NCBI GenBank assembly: GCA_000499405.2
Contig: HG738138.1
Location: 19,321,753-19,385,752, forward strand
Length of the DNA: 64,000 nucleotides
Source of the DNA: Onchocerca volvulus
Taxonomy: Eukaryota > Nematoda > Chromadorea > Rhabditida > Onchocercidae
Direction: 5' to 3'
The notes below the pieces were generated by a model that saw only the letters and a program-made list of their open reading frames with translations, had not been told where the DNA came from and made no database searches. Positions 13,375 to 27,535 of the stretch are shown here, one piece after another. How positions within the stretch are numbered: position 1 is the stretch's first letter; every line of letters starts with the position of its first letter. The translations under genes were made by a program, and so were the position numbers.

Positions 13375-16300
13375 ATTAACGTCTTTGTTTCGACACTGTT
13401 CTCTAGAACAGAATGAAATTAAATTTACACTCTTGAAAATTTTTGAAGCCTTTATTTTTTCCAAAATTTGTAATTTAAAGTCCAAAACTTTTTCTGGAAA
13501 TCTTCAATGATCATATGTTCACATCCAGTGAAAAAAATACGTAAAATGTGTTCAGTAAGGAAAGAGTCCCCTTTTGATTGCAAAAATAAGCACTATCAGC
13601 GATCACGATGCATTAACTAAGGAACCGAAAGAGAAATTATAAGGGATGGTACCAGCACACCCACTCATCCAGAGCGAAACGTGACCGAAGGAGCAGCCTG
13701 TCTAGAATAAGGAGAGATGGATATATTCCTGGATTTAAATAGTTGCTATCAATAAGGAAGGAAGAAAATTCGGCGATTCAACAACGACATTGACAAGAAG
13801 TACACGGAAGGAAGGAGAGAAAAGCAGAGAAATGTATCGCAGTTGTGTGCGTGTGTATGTTTGTACACAACAAGTACATTCTTTCTCGCTGAAGCAGGAA
13901 GTTCAAAAAGTTGTCCTTGTCAAGCAAGGCGCTATGCTCTTCCTTGCAAAATGCTGCAACTATTTATAGAATAAAGATTAAGGCATTTGGAAGTGAGCCA
14001 CACATTTCTCACTACTTCCTGACCCATTACGAGGAAGTCAAAGTTCATCTGTACAAGCAAGTCTTCATTCCTGTCTACATCATTGCAAACAGCACTCTCA
14101 CGATATTTATAAGGGAAGAGAAAATCCACCTTAGAAGCATTTCAGATGGGAAGTGTGGACAGATGTTTTGTCTCAATGGGATATTTTTGATTCCAAAAGT
14201 AAGATACTGCATTCTTTAAGGAACCACAAATCAGTAGCAAAAATAGACAAGTGGATTTGCACTTTTCAAAACATTGAAAGTTTTTGAAAAAATATTTAAA
14301 AACATTTTCATATACTCTTTCAGTTCAAAGATCTATGCTTAAATTTTCAATAACCGTGCAATATCAAAAGAAGCTAAAGATTCTGCAAGAAAAACTAATT
14401 TTTCACATAGAATGCATACATTTTGAAGAAGAAAAGAAATCTAAAAAATAAATCAGACTGAAATATCCCTCTCTTGGAATTTCCCACTTGTAATCAAACA
14501 AAATAAGACAGAAAGATAAAAATTGAGAGTATATGACTTCATAATTTAGGGATCAAAAAGGACAAGAAATGCTTACAGATAGATAATCCTCTCCCTAATT
14601 ACACAAGCACATTGAGGAAATCATTAATTGTTTCTCTCATATTTAACTAAACAACTAGACTCCGCATATAATAAAATTGCAAAAAAAAAAAAAAAAAATC
14701 TGCAGAAAGTGTCGGCAATTAAAAATTCTGGGGATTCTCAGAAACTTTCCACTACTCTAATTATTTTTAATCTCAAGTATTCAGAGTGAGATCACGAAAT
14801 AGCTATAGCCACAAAGTAGGAAAAAATCTCTCCGCTTATCTACCAACCACTTAAAAATGAAACTACTCGTCACCACAGGATATCCTGACCGGTTCTTTCA
14901 TGATGAAAAAGAAATTTTTTCCAACTGTAACCGATCATCTCAATTTCGCCTAGTTGATGATGACTTGCTATATTGCGTTAGTCGTAGTTCGATTAAAAGA
15001 CTGCTTATTTGCTGTTCTAGCTGACATAAACTGTCTTGTTCTTTTTTCTTTAATCAAATGTTTTCTAAATTAACTATTACTGTGATAAAGAATGCTCATT
15101 CCACCACTATTAAATCATTAGTCTGATCTAATTACTCAATATAGTGGAAATTCGATTCTAGATCAGTTGCACATCATACAGGAATATGACATGCATGCCA
15201 GGCCATCGAAAAAGCTCACTATTTGGGGATAGAAGGAAGTAAAGAAATTTATTGCTCAAATCTGCTAGCACAGAGCTCTTTTCAAACAGAAATGTAGAAG
15301 TGAACAGTGATTCATTTGAACAGTTAAGAAATTCAAGTACATAGTCTTTTGTTTTTTTCTTCACCATAAATTATGAAAGGATATTTCAACGATTCACTAA
15401 AATATAATAAATAAATAGTGCAGAGCTGCTGATGTTAACAATTAGAAAACTTGAGAGACAATGAAATGATTTCACTCGCCTATCTTCTGTCGGAAAAACT
15501 TGAAAGATGTAATTATTGTAAACAAGAAGTGTTAAAGGTCAAGAAGCGCGAAAATAATTTCAAATAGACCAAAAAGTCGACAAATATGTTTCGAAAAAGC
15601 AAAATCTTGTTTTCAACAGTGTAAACATGAATTAAAGCATTATAATGAAAATGAAATGATGAAATTTAAACCATGTCCTTATAATACAGTTCTGCAAGAT
15701 GTTATCTAACTAATAGTAAGCTTCAAATTAAAAATATTAAGTGAGGAGCTTATTATAAAAAAAAAGAAGCCAAATCATAATCTAAATGTCATTTTCTACT
15801 GCCGTTTTTTTTCAAGTCAGAAAATTTACTGAAGACAATCAAAGCAAAAAAAAAAAAAAAACGGTTAATAGTTTAAATAATTACAGGCGAAAGCGTGGTC
15901 CGTGATAGAATCAATTTACAATGTATACTAAAATGATAGCGAAAAACTATCGAACCAACAGAAACTTGATCTGAAGAATTATTCTTCCGTAAATACAAAG
16001 TACTTAGCCAATAATTAACGACTAGAAAGTTTACAAATGTAAAACTCACACAGATCTTATATTAATCTTTCTTTTTTTTCATTCAATCTGAATTGTTATA
16101 AAATCGAAATAATATTCTCTGGTCGAAAATATCAACTGAAAAATTTCTTACTGGAAAATCACCGAACAATGATTAATATAAAACACTGAAAAAGAAGAAA
16201 AATTAATGGTTTATGTGCTGTATAATCAGAGACGAAAAATATTTGTACAGGACATTCTTTTGCAACAATTAATTATCATCGATGAACTAAACAAACAGTA

Positions 16301-16387
16301 ACAATGTATTTAAAGAAGTGCAAAGAGAAATTAATCATCCATGAAATTTCTATCTAGGCAATTTTATCTCGTGTTTCAAACACCTCT

Positions 16388-16443
16388 TGAAAATCATCGT
16401 ATTTCTCGAACTAAATCATCGTATATTTGAAAATCATCGTATT
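16388..16443. repeat. Three copies of a 12-base AAATCATCGTAT unit
   Basis: The unit AAATCATCGTAT occurs three times within about 56 bases, with different spacers between copies. Two copies share a longer flank (GAAAATCATCGTAT). No coding or structural role is visible. Confidence 0.8.
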
Positions 16444-18261
16444 CCTTCTCTAAACTCCACAACTTGAGAGCATAAAAACAGTGAAAGTAATTTTTTCATC
16501 TCACTAATGAGTCATAAGTTATAAAAATAACCCAAACAATTATAGAAATGAATAAAAAGAGAAGAAGGGAAAGAGAGAAACAACCATCACTACTTCGGGA
16601 AAATTCATCCAGAAATTTGTTTCATGCATAATGACAATCTTGATGCCCTCTTGTTTAGTCTAATCAAATGGAAAAATAACGAATAATCTGAAAATACACA
16701 AATATGTATAAAATCTTTTCCTAGCAAACTTTTAAAATTATGATGAAAGAACAGGAAAGCGAAAAAAACTTCCAAAGTGCAGGAAATTTGTTGAAGCTTT
16801 CATCTCTCACTACTATCACCTCTAGGTCGCTCATTCCCACCTCAGTATGAATTATAGCAGAATGAAAAATGAATAAAGGTATTCAATCAGTTTGGCATAA
16901 ATTCTCGAAATTCAATTTAAAAAATTTCCATAAAATAGAAAAGGAATTATACGACAACATTTAAGTATATGGATGATTATAAAATTAAATTAACTCAACA
17001 TGGCTAGAGATACAAGCAAACTTTTAAATAAGTGTTAACAGTTTCTTCAATCGATTTTAATTAAATGAAATTTATTTAAATGATTAAATGAACTTCACTG
17101 AATGTCATTTATATCAATAAAATGTCCATATATGTGTCTCATAATCGATTATTTAAACAATTTACAAACTCTAAAAAAAAAGTACAACCATTTCAAGTTG
17201 AGCTTACTTAAGCTTACTTTACACAATCCTCTCATTGGTACTGGGTCAGTATGACATCAATGAAATCATTGTTTTACTGCATGAAAATAATGAGTACATC
17301 TAATTGTGCCAACAACTGTCATTCGGTGCCATAATATGTATCAACTTTGTGTCAGGCATATTGCACTGAAGGTCTAAATAGGACAAACGCGATCAATAAA
17401 AAGGTCATAAATAAATAAATTCTGTAAAAAAAAACTTGTTTTATTTGAAAAATGATAAAAATCTATCTTTAACCAAAAATGACAAATGCAAAGACAAAAG
17501 AATGCAACGTCAAAAGTGCTAAATAATCTTGTGACATTAATACTTTTCCTATTTGCTAGTAATTATTCGAATGACAGAAGATAAAAAGTAACAAAGAAGC
17601 TCAAAAACTTATTAAATGCAAGCGACATGGCATGAGATGACTTTCTATTTTAAATAGCCTTTTAGGGGAATTCATATATAAAAATGGCGAGAACTGAAAA
17701 AGTGTGCTGACTCACATGTAATTCAAAAAGTGCTCTTTTCACAGCTGATTCATCAAAAACAGAATCGGTCAAACTATTTTACAGTTCTCTACAAAACTTT
17801 TGAAATAAGCAATTTTATAATGAAAAGTATAACGTCAAACTCAGCGATCGAAACACATCTTCCAGATAATTGTAATGGTAATTATCACGTTTTAATAACG
17901 ACGCTATGAGAATTAAATCAATTAAGTTAAAACCACTTGTAATGACTTTGAGCTATCGAGCAAGAAACACAAATTAGAAAAATTAGACGAAAACTATAAC
18001 ATTTCTGCTCAAAAGGAAATGTCGTCACCAGGATTAATTAAATGACCAGGAAATTTTGAACTAAACGTTTTGCTCAAAAATTCAGCAACGGTGCTGTTAG
18101 TAAGAGTAAAAATAAAAATTACTCAACAAAAACTAGCTGTATTTTAAGAAGTGTCTACTTGTTCTTTTGCTCATAAGTGCTGTGTAGTTCGATTCGGACG
18201 TACGATGAAAATGCACTTATCACTTCAACATTGTTAAATCATTAACATTGGAATGGTTGAC

Positions 18262-18334
18262 AATTATTTCTCATATCAAGGAAAAACAAATTAAGTAATT
18301 ATTTCTCGTACCAAGGAAAAAAAACAAAAATTAA
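18262..18334. repeat. Imperfect direct duplication, ~36 bases
   Basis: A segment beginning AATTATTTCTC and continuing through an A-rich AAGGAAAAA stretch is repeated directly with a few substitutions and small A-run differences. This is consistent with a local tandem duplication followed by drift. Confidence 0.7.
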
Positions 18335-20548
18335 AGACTCTGAAAAGATGTTTGCAGAATATAAAAATCTTCCTGTTAAAGCTGCCCATAATAACTTTCT
18401 TCAACTGTTCTATCATGAAATGAATCAGACAAAATTTTAATGCTTTAGTGCTTCAACACTGAAAGTCAGAAGGGAATACACAAACTGGAAAAATATATGC
18501 ACTTTTAGCGACACGGTACTTGAAATTTAGAATTTTGCAAAACAACAATTAGTCTGTAGGGACCAAACATATCTGAAGTGCTTGCTTGTCTTGTCAGCAA
18601 CTATGTTAAGAAAATTGTTAAGTTAAATAAATCTTCCTATTAGTTTAGTAAATTCTGGTAACAACACAATCAAGATCTATAAATTAATCAATGACTGAAA
18701 CGGAACCCAATATGTTTTAATCATACAATAGACGATAAGTGGAGACTCAGATCACTTGATAAAAATCCATCCAAATTGAAACACGAATATTCAAAAAAAG
18801 AAAAAAAAAATGAAAAGTGGAAAATGTGGCATTGACAAGAAAGGAAAAAAGGCAATAGTATGGTTCTTGTCTCACAACTCGTCGTCTACCGTTTGCACAC
18901 ACGGAAAATCATTGAAAAACAGGAATAAAATAAATGGTTATTTCTGCGAAAGTGCAAAAACAGAACAAAGCCAGCTGAAGTGAGAAAATACAGCGAAAAT
19001 CGAAAAATATGAGATTGCTAAGATAACTAAATTTCGCAACTAATGCCATTTCAAAATGAATATCGATCATTAATGAAACAAACTCTAACATTTCGAAACT
19101 AACTGACAAATGACACAAACAGGATGTAATACCAGCTGCATAGATATAATGTTTAAGCCAGAGCAGTTAAATGTGTCATCAAGACAAGGGACATATTTGC
19201 AGTCATCACTGATGACGTCAATTTGCATTTGATTTGATAATTTCAAAAACTAAAAGTAACTGATGAAAAAAAGAAACTACTTACATTCTTGTTCAGTGCC
19301 GTAAATATTTTCGCGATTAATTCTACTTAGTTGCCATTCGATCGATCTTAATCTGTAAGAAACTGAAATCAATGAATCCAAAAGAAGAGGCAAGAAAAAA
19401 GATTCAACAGATGGAAAACTAACATGGATTATTACTTAATGACATATTTCTCAAAGCATATACATTTCATGAAATTTTAACAAAGTGATAAATATGCGGG
19501 AAAAGTGCGGTAATCTCAACTTTCTGTCTAACAATAGCCCATCAGCAACTTAAACAGCGGAACCAACACGATCCCCCCAGTAAGAGTTATAAATTGTATT
19601 GGGTGGGTGCGTCTGTCTATTTCGTCATATAATAATCGATATTTCGAAAGGAAACAAAGAATATTTGTCAAACACATACATTCTGAAAATGATACAAAAC
19701 GAAATATCATAGAACGATGATTAAACCTACAAGTTCACTCTCTCACTCGAACGTATTCATAATGTATTCAATTTACTGTCATCGTGTCGATCGATTGCCA
19801 ATTATAAAAAAATTTAGGGAGAAGTGACTCCAAATATAAATGATGCAGTAACTGATTTTTCTGTGTATAAGAAAAAGGAGAATTCATCTAGAACGGTTTC
19901 GATCAGACGAAATGGTTCACAAAAGTACTGAAAGTTTTTTCTGGCAATGAATTCAACGAATCAATAACAAGGACAACATACAAAAGATACAACTGGCGGG
20001 TGCCACAAATCTCTTCGATCAAAGATCAAATTTTGAAAAATTGAACCATTTCCTTAGACAACTGTTAACAAAAAAATTGTTCATCCCCATATACATAACA
20101 GCAAAAAGTGCCATGAAAAATTACGATACAATGAAACAGGAGGGATTTCTGGAATTGACGAGCCAATTTTACTTATCATTAACTTATCAATCTTTCTGAA
20201 AATGATGGCAATTAATTTCTTGTGAAAGAGTCAAAAGATTAACGAATAAAGGATATGAAAATTAAACGACTATCTCAAATTAATCCCACAAAGAAACTAT
20301 AACAACTGACATTGGCTTAATTATGAAATCGAGAGTTTAACTCGAAGATCGAGAATTAGAATGCTGAGTTTAAAGACACTTTTCTGATTCCCACTCTTAG
20401 AACTTTTTATCACTACCAATTTAATAATGCTCGTTTTAATTGCCATATTTAATAAAAATATTATTCAGTAAGTTCTTTGCACTGAAGAGCAAAAATTTTT
20501 CCTTCGCCGTCATGTGTAGATCAAGAAGGAATAGATAAATAACAGTAT

Positions 20549-20579
20549 TAATAGTGTTATCAGCTAATAGTGTTATCAG
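20549..20579. repeat. Short direct repeat TAATAGTGTTATCAG x2
   Basis: The 15-base unit occurs twice, separated by one base. Degenerate copies (TAATAGTATTATTAG) follow up to about 20600. This is simple local duplication. Confidence 0.8.
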
Positions 20580-23500
20580 TTAGATAATAGTATTATTAGC
20601 TTAGATAATATTTGCATCATAAAATCCAATTACCTTTTCCAGCATCAATAATTTCATCGAGAGCATCACTACTAATTTATTAGTTATTTTCAAAACCTGA
20701 TGGGAACTTTAACATGATTAGTAAAAAGATACTAAGCAGTGCTATTAGAGAGACCAAGTCCCGGCTAATGATTGAACAAAGATCGAGAATGGTTTTTTGA
20801 TAAGTATATCGACCGAAGTATAAAGGATTCATCGAATCAATTATCGCAGATTAATTCGCATGAGAAAGTATAATATGCTTATCTTTTAATGATAAGGACA
20901 GCAGAGCATCGTTCTCCAATACTTCTGCCTGTAACGTAACTTATTGTTCATATCTCAAAGATTGAATTCATTGTTCACTTCCCATCTCACTGATCTCTGT
21001 ACTACTAAAACAGATCCGTTCATACGATTATAGCGTAAGGAAGGATTACAAAAGTGCAGATGAGAAAGAGAATGGATCGCGGGAGAAAACTTTTAAAGTG
21101 CTTTAGTACAGAGAAAAAAGTCTTTCTTGCATAGGTCTTTGTTAAGTTTTTGATAGTGACATTTCAGGCGAGCAAATGATAGCAAAAATGGATTGAAAAA
21201 GAGAACAATTCTCTTCGCAAGTGAAAAATCATTGTCACATGGAATCACTGTTGAGAGAAAGATGACAATATTGCGAAGCAATATCCATCTGAACATTTCT
21301 CGAGAATGACATCGTCGAGAGTGAATGGAAAAGAATGTGTGCTTTTTGCACTATTCTCGAAGAGAGGATGTGTGAAATTCCCGCACTCACGCACTTCTTC
21401 GAGAGTTCATATGACTCATTCCTGTGTTACATGTTCATTCGCCCTGCTTCCTTCCCACTCCTCTGGGTGTGGCATTTCCGCCCTTCCATAAATCAATGAT
21501 TAATCTAATCAGTGACTGGATGAAGGCAGTGATAATAGTTATTTGGTAACTGGAGAATTATTAAATTTGCAATGATACTACACTTCTTTTTCTGGAGATA
21601 GTTGTGCTTGAAATTGAAAGAAGTTGCTACGTCAAGAAATACAATTCCTCATCCAACCGGACTTCCCTTACTTTTTGCACTTTGATTGCACGAGTGATGT
21701 CACTATTTGATAGCATTCTGACCTTAATTTTAACGATGCTATATCAGTTTTGATATCAAGCGATAAGAAATCTTTAGGAAATACTGAAAGCACAAGTATT
21801 TGCACTTTTTTTTTCTTGCTGGTACAAATTTTTCTGCGAAGAATTTAACATTTGGAGTGGAATTATTAGAGAATTGTAGTGGAAATCTTACATTTCCGTT
21901 GCTAGCAAAGGCAGTTTTGGAGTGAAAGTATCATTATGTGACATTTTTATTCCGCCACATGGACAACTGGAAACACTTCTTCATTAGCTATTATTGAAAC
22001 TTAGCTTTTCTTATCTTTAAATCTCCTCATATTGATATCATTTTAAAATGCTATAAAAACTTGGACAAAGTCACAATTAAGAGAGACAGAGTTGTCCAAA
22101 CAATGTCAAGTTTTCCATTTTGACTTGTGCATTTTTTCGAGGGCAATTTTTTTTTCCTGATGTTTAGTTTTTCCTAATTTGTTTGAGAAACATTTATGAG
22201 ACAGAAATGTCTTGTCTCGTTTTCAAGCCTACACGAATGCTATTTCATTATTTTCCGTTAGATCTTTGATAGGTTTTTTCCACAATTTTAATAGTAACAG
22301 TAATATAAAGATACTTATCAAAAGACACTTCAACAAATGATGGTTCTCGAACTTCTATTCAGTGACTCTGATGTCTTAGCTAAATGTTTGACAATATGAA
22401 AGGAAAATTCAGTTCTTTTTGATAAACGAATCCAAGTGGATTTATAATTCTTTAAAAATTAACACAGATTAGGAGTTGATTTAACTTTTAATTCTTCATT
22501 TCGTTCCAGTTCATTTCTCTAAATTTCGAATCCTTGCTTCCATCTCTCTTTAATCTGAATCGGGATCATAATTTAAGAATGATAGCAATTGGAAATGTCA
22601 AAGTATTGATGAAGCAAGCAATATTTGTACTCATCGGTGCTGATGAGAAGGAGTGGATGAAAGTTGAAAATATTAAAAGCGGTTGGAAAGGAAAAATTTT
22701 AAACTATAAACTATTCAAACCATTGAAAACATAATTTTAGCAACCAATAGATTAAACAAAAAGATTTGACAGCTCGCATTGTAAACTCTTTCAAAATGGG
22801 CGCCTTACTCCATTTTGGAAAGAATTAAGAATAATTGGCGATATTAATTAACATTTTCAGAAATCTATCTTATTTTAGTTAGCATATATTTTAGAATTTG
22901 CACTATAAGCAGAATACGAGGAAATCAACAGCGTATTTTTTAGCGTAAAAATAAATGGATAAGATGACCGTCAACATTGTTAATTCTATATGCTCATCAT
23001 TATTTATTACACACAATGACAAATGGATAAAGAAAAGATAAAATTTCGATTGTTTTCTGTCTTCTCTTTCTTCGCCTAAAATTTTTATAGTATGTATGAA
23101 GCGGGATGGATTAACATTAGCTTAAGTAGTGCTAACTCTTAAGGATACATGTATCAGTGGCGCATGTTCGGAAATATTTTGTTAAAAGTATGCGTAGGAA
23201 TTAATGTTACGGAGAAAAAAAGCATGTCAGAAATAAAGATTTGGGCTTATTTATAACACTTTTTCATCACTTTTCATTAATGCAACACTCTCCAAATTTT
23301 TTGTTCTCCTGATCACATTTCAATATTGCTCTGAAACAAATCATTTCTTTCTAGAAGAGGACGAAAAAGAAATATCTGTGGGATTAAAATAGGGAATTTT
23401 TTCAGAAATTAATCGAACGAAAAATTTTCAAAGCCTTCTCCGTCCTACATTTTTAAAATTCCAATTTTTCCGATGTTATCATTGGAACGGACCATTAGAG

Positions 23501-24970
23501 TTGAAAAGGGAAGAAAATAATTAATTATTGACATCATTAAATGATTTGAATTTTTAATAAAAATAGGGAAAAAAGCAATAGAAAATTTCACTTTCTTTTT
23601 TGCAAAAGGCAAGAAAGAAGTTTGGAAATGATATATTTTGCAACTATACACTTGTAAGAAGCATTTCTTGCTTTTTGTAAGAGAAGTAGTTTATTTTTTT
23701 TCTCCTTTACAAAATATGTTAGTGGTGCTCTTCGTGCGCTACAATAAAGCACTCAATTAGCATTCAAGTAATTAATGAGATAATGCTGCAAAAATTGCAT
23801 AAGGATCGAAGAAGAAAGGACGAAAAATTTGGTTTCTGGAGAAAAAGAATCCTAATTCTTCTGAAAAACTCACTTAAGAATGAGGATGGAATAGAGATGA
23901 CAAATAAGACAAGGAATGGAAAGGAATATATTTTGGTAAATTGAGGACTCAATTTCTTTAGCTGAAAGGACAGATAAAAAAAAGGTCTCTGTTTAGATGG
24001 AAAAGGCCCAGGGTTCGCTGTCACTCCAGACACAATCAATCAAACACGAAAAACGGCCCGGCTTTTCTTCCCATCTGCCAGGAATACGCTGTATTTCAAA
24101 TCATCAATACAAATAGTAATGCGGAGATATTATTTTCCCTTCTTGAGGACTTCAATGAGTGGCAATCCTCCAGAAGACTACTCATTACTTCATTAGAAAA
24201 TACTTTCATCAAGTAAGCAAATACTAATACTCTTCTGAGAATAAAAAATGAAGTGAAGAATAAGTTAGAATTAAAGTAAGTTCCCAGAGAAGTTATAGTT
24301 GTTAACAATATGGTCCTCTCTTTTACCATTAAATTCCGTCGTTTTTGACAGTAGTTAATACATGATGCAATCTGCAAACAACTTAGAATTAGCGATTTCT
24401 GCTGGACGCATGCAAGCCCATACTTCGTCGCATTACTTGCTACTTCATTTGTAATAAGAAAGGTGATGACAGAATTTTGTCCATTTGTTCGCTTGACCGT
24501 GGTGATAAGTTTAGATCTCATCAATTTAGCTAGTATTCGACCATATATACATCTTCACCGTTTTATCATCTAATAATTTCAATAATTATCTATCTGCTAG
24601 TAATCAGCAACATATATTTGCCATTCTTTTGGACGAGACATTTAAAAAAAACACAGGAATTTCCATCTACATCGCTTTCCAGTATTCAACAAAACCCTTC
24701 AGAATCCGGCTAAAGCATCACTTAATAGATCATGTATGTATCCACTTCAACTGGACATCAATAATCTTGTCCATTTCATTCGCATTTTGATGACAGAGTT
24801 GCTTTTTTGAGTATAATGTCAAAGAAAGTAATGAAACTTAAGGAAGAGAAATAACAATTAACATATTGCCATCTGGGATATTTCATTTCAATTGACAAAT
24901 TTTAATAAATTGTCAAAAAATCTTTCATTAATATTTTTACATGAAGAAAGAAATTGGGAAAAATAAATCA

Positions 24971-25038
24971 AAAATCTCCACAAAGATTTAAGCATAATAT
25001 TCTTAAAATCTCCACAAAGATTTAAGCATAATATTCTT
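24971..25038. repeat. Perfect 34-base tandem duplication
   Basis: Bases 24971-25004 are repeated exactly at 25005-25038. Perfect identity in non-coding AT-rich sequence implies a recent duplication, or an assembly artefact. Confidence 0.95.
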
Positions 25039-26661
25039 GCATTATCTTATCACTCTCTCTCTCCTCTTCATAAAAAGATATAAATGTTTTATGTAAAGAT
25101 GTGAAAATTTTTTTCTATAACAAATTTTCGAAAATTTATCACATTTGAATGAATGTTCAAGCATTTGTTCATCCAAATTTTATTGCCTTTCAAAGTTTTA
25201 TTCCAATATCATTTTGCATAATGTGCAGCAATTATTTTTTTCCCAATTCTGGTGAAATTTGTTAGTGGAGATGATTTGATTACTTTTTATCAAATGTCAA
25301 TAAGACTAGATCATCTAATCTCAATTCAGGTTAAATCAGTTCATACGGATTTACTTAAATCAGAAAACGAATCATTTTTCCTTGACATGACTAATTTTCA
25401 GTCAAACATAAAATGAGATGGAATAGAAAAGTATTCATTTGATTATTGCCGATCATTTCTAAAAATAATTATAAAAAAATCAATTAATAAGCTTGCAAAA
25501 ATATTAAATGTATTTGCTATAACAATAACATATTTTAAAAAGGATTGCGAAAAGAAAAAGCTGCTGAAAAATTTCGATTATTTGGAGAATAGGAAAGGAA
25601 GACGAATTAGCTTTGTGGAGAAAGATCAGCTTAATATAAATCTGCGATGATCATTGAAAATATTCTAAAAATAAAAAATTATTTCGAAATTGTATGATTA
25701 TAAACAAAAAAGAAAAACATTTGGAAATGAGAAAAGTAAAATATTTTCCAATGAAGCATTTAATTTTAAACATTTGAAATTGAAATTTAATAAAAATATA
25801 TTTTCTTAAATAAAAAAATGATTTACTATCAATCTTTCACTATTTCATTCAATAATGTTATATCGAAATTTTGAATTTGGCTGACAACAATCCTCAAATT
25901 TTCTAAAATTCTTAGTTTTAAACTTTTTAAGAGTTTTTTGATAATGGAAGCCTTGTCACGTGGAAGTGTAACATTTCAATTCTTCTTTGTGTTCCAAATC
26001 CTTCTAAATTCGCATTCATTTCAGTTAAAAATTCATTCCAAGGCAGTAGTGTTGTTTCCAGTCAGAATTGTCTTCTGTGAAAAGGTCGTTTTTTAAAATA
26101 ATGAAGAGAAATTTGAAAATGGAAAAGTAAAAAAAAAAATGTCGCCTTAGAATATATATAGTGCATAAAAATTTTTCAGAAAATATTCAGCGACAAAACG
26201 GTCGAGTTTGCGAGCATCCAAGTTTATCGTTTTCCCGTATTACATAAGCAGATGCATTACAGTACTTATCAAAAGTAGAATAAATGAAAAAATATGCATA
26301 GCAAATTTTAGGAGAAATTTTCCATAAAAAAAAAAAATATTAAACATTAAAAAAACATTAAAACTGTCAAGACAAAGTTGGTGACAAATGAATTTAGGAA
26401 GAACGCTTCGATAGAAAGTCGCTCTTTTACAAATTTGTGGAATTTAAGCTTTAAGTTAAGCAGTTAAAGTTAAAATGATGGAATCAATAAGAATTAGAGT
26501 AGTAAAAAAAAACAAAAAAAACTGAAATTATGAATATTTGCTAAGTAGGCCTTACTAGCTAAAACTCGAAATAAACGGTAATTGTTGAAATGAACTTATT
26601 AAACCATTAACCACAAAATTCTACAGCTAGACATTATAAATAATTTTAGTTTTAGACATTG

Positions 26662-26716
26662 TAAATTATTTTAGTTTTTTTTTAAAAAGAAAAAAAAAAA
26701 AACTAAAATAAATTTA
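26662..26716. repeat. Near-perfect inverted repeat (hairpin), arms ~22 bases
   Basis: The left arm begins at 26662 (TAAATTATTTTAG followed by T run). The right arm is its reverse complement ending at 26716, with one extra base. The loop is short and A/G-rich. Upstream (26629-26680) an imperfect direct duplication of AGACATTNTAAATNATTTTAG is also visible. The structure is very AT-rich, so its stability and meaning are uncertain. Confidence 0.8.
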
Positions 26717-27369
26717 GTTTTTTTTTTTCAATCATTTGATTCTTATTAAAAAAAACTTTTTAATAAGCATTCCTTCCCACCAAATGACTTTGTAATTTCA
26801 AGATGTTCCAAATTTTTTGTCAGATCGCAATACACTACTTTCACTGAAGATGATTCCCGAAAATCTTTCAGTCTTCTTGGTTGGCAGATATTCTTATCAT
26901 ATTTTTCAAATGCCATTGTATTTAATATTCGCTTTGCAATCATTCATGTTTTTGTCAATAGAATATCTACCGTTAAATATAATAATTTGAATTTCAAACT
27001 TCCTTCAAAACAAACACCTAAATTAGGAATGTGGCTATGGCTATAATCATTTCATAAATTGGTTCCTCTGAAGTTGATTGTGGAAAGCATAAATGTATTT
27101 AGAGACATTAAAGAAACAATACCTATAACTATGGCAGTTTGAATTTCTATTTTTGAAAGACGTGTAAATATCACTATTCGCGGAGGAAAGCACTGCATTA
27201 GTTAGAAAGTACTGACAACAATTTTAACCATCTGGTGATAATTGATAACAAGAATAGCTCCTATGAATTAATCAGCAAACTATTTTTAGAAATTGTCATC
27301 GAAAGACATCGATGATCATGTGAGGAAGATTGCTATTTATTTTATTTTGTAAATGTTCATCAATATATA

Positions 27370-27535
27370 TCTATATGAATAAAAATGTAAGTGTTCGTTG
27401 TTCATTTCCACACAATGTTTCAAATTCTTCACCGACTGATTTGAAATTTTGACAGAACGTTGCATTTAAATAGGCGTGTATTTACGAACTTTTCGGAGAT
27501 TTAAGGTTTTGACAAACCAACATATACATTTTTAT
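27370..27535. mobile_element. Helitron/Helentron-like non-autonomous element, degenerate copy 1
   Basis: The element opens with TCTATAT...AAAAATGTAAGTGTTCGTTG. It closes with a reverse-complementary region ending ACATATACATTTTTA, giving sub-terminal inverted repeats of about 22 bases with roughly 17 matches. The interior carries a segment from TTCTTCACCGACTGATTTG through to the AACGTT motif that recurs in copy 2 at 31462-31491. A TCTATATATA...AAAAATG start with sub-terminal inverted repeats is typical of non-autonomous Helitron/Helentron families in invertebrates. The 3' hairpin seen in copy 2 is not evident here, so this copy looks 3'-truncated. It has no coding capacity. Confidence 0.5.

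Noticed and set aside
13911..14219. 102-codon plus-strand ORF
   Set aside because: No recognisable motif, no neighbouring exons, and the composition matches chance frames. It lies in the presumed upstream region of the YYDP-repeat gene.
24096..24524. Minus-strand ORF of 142 codons
   Set aside because: Long for the region but without domain, periodicity or convincing splice partners. Treated as chance in a slightly less AT-rich island.
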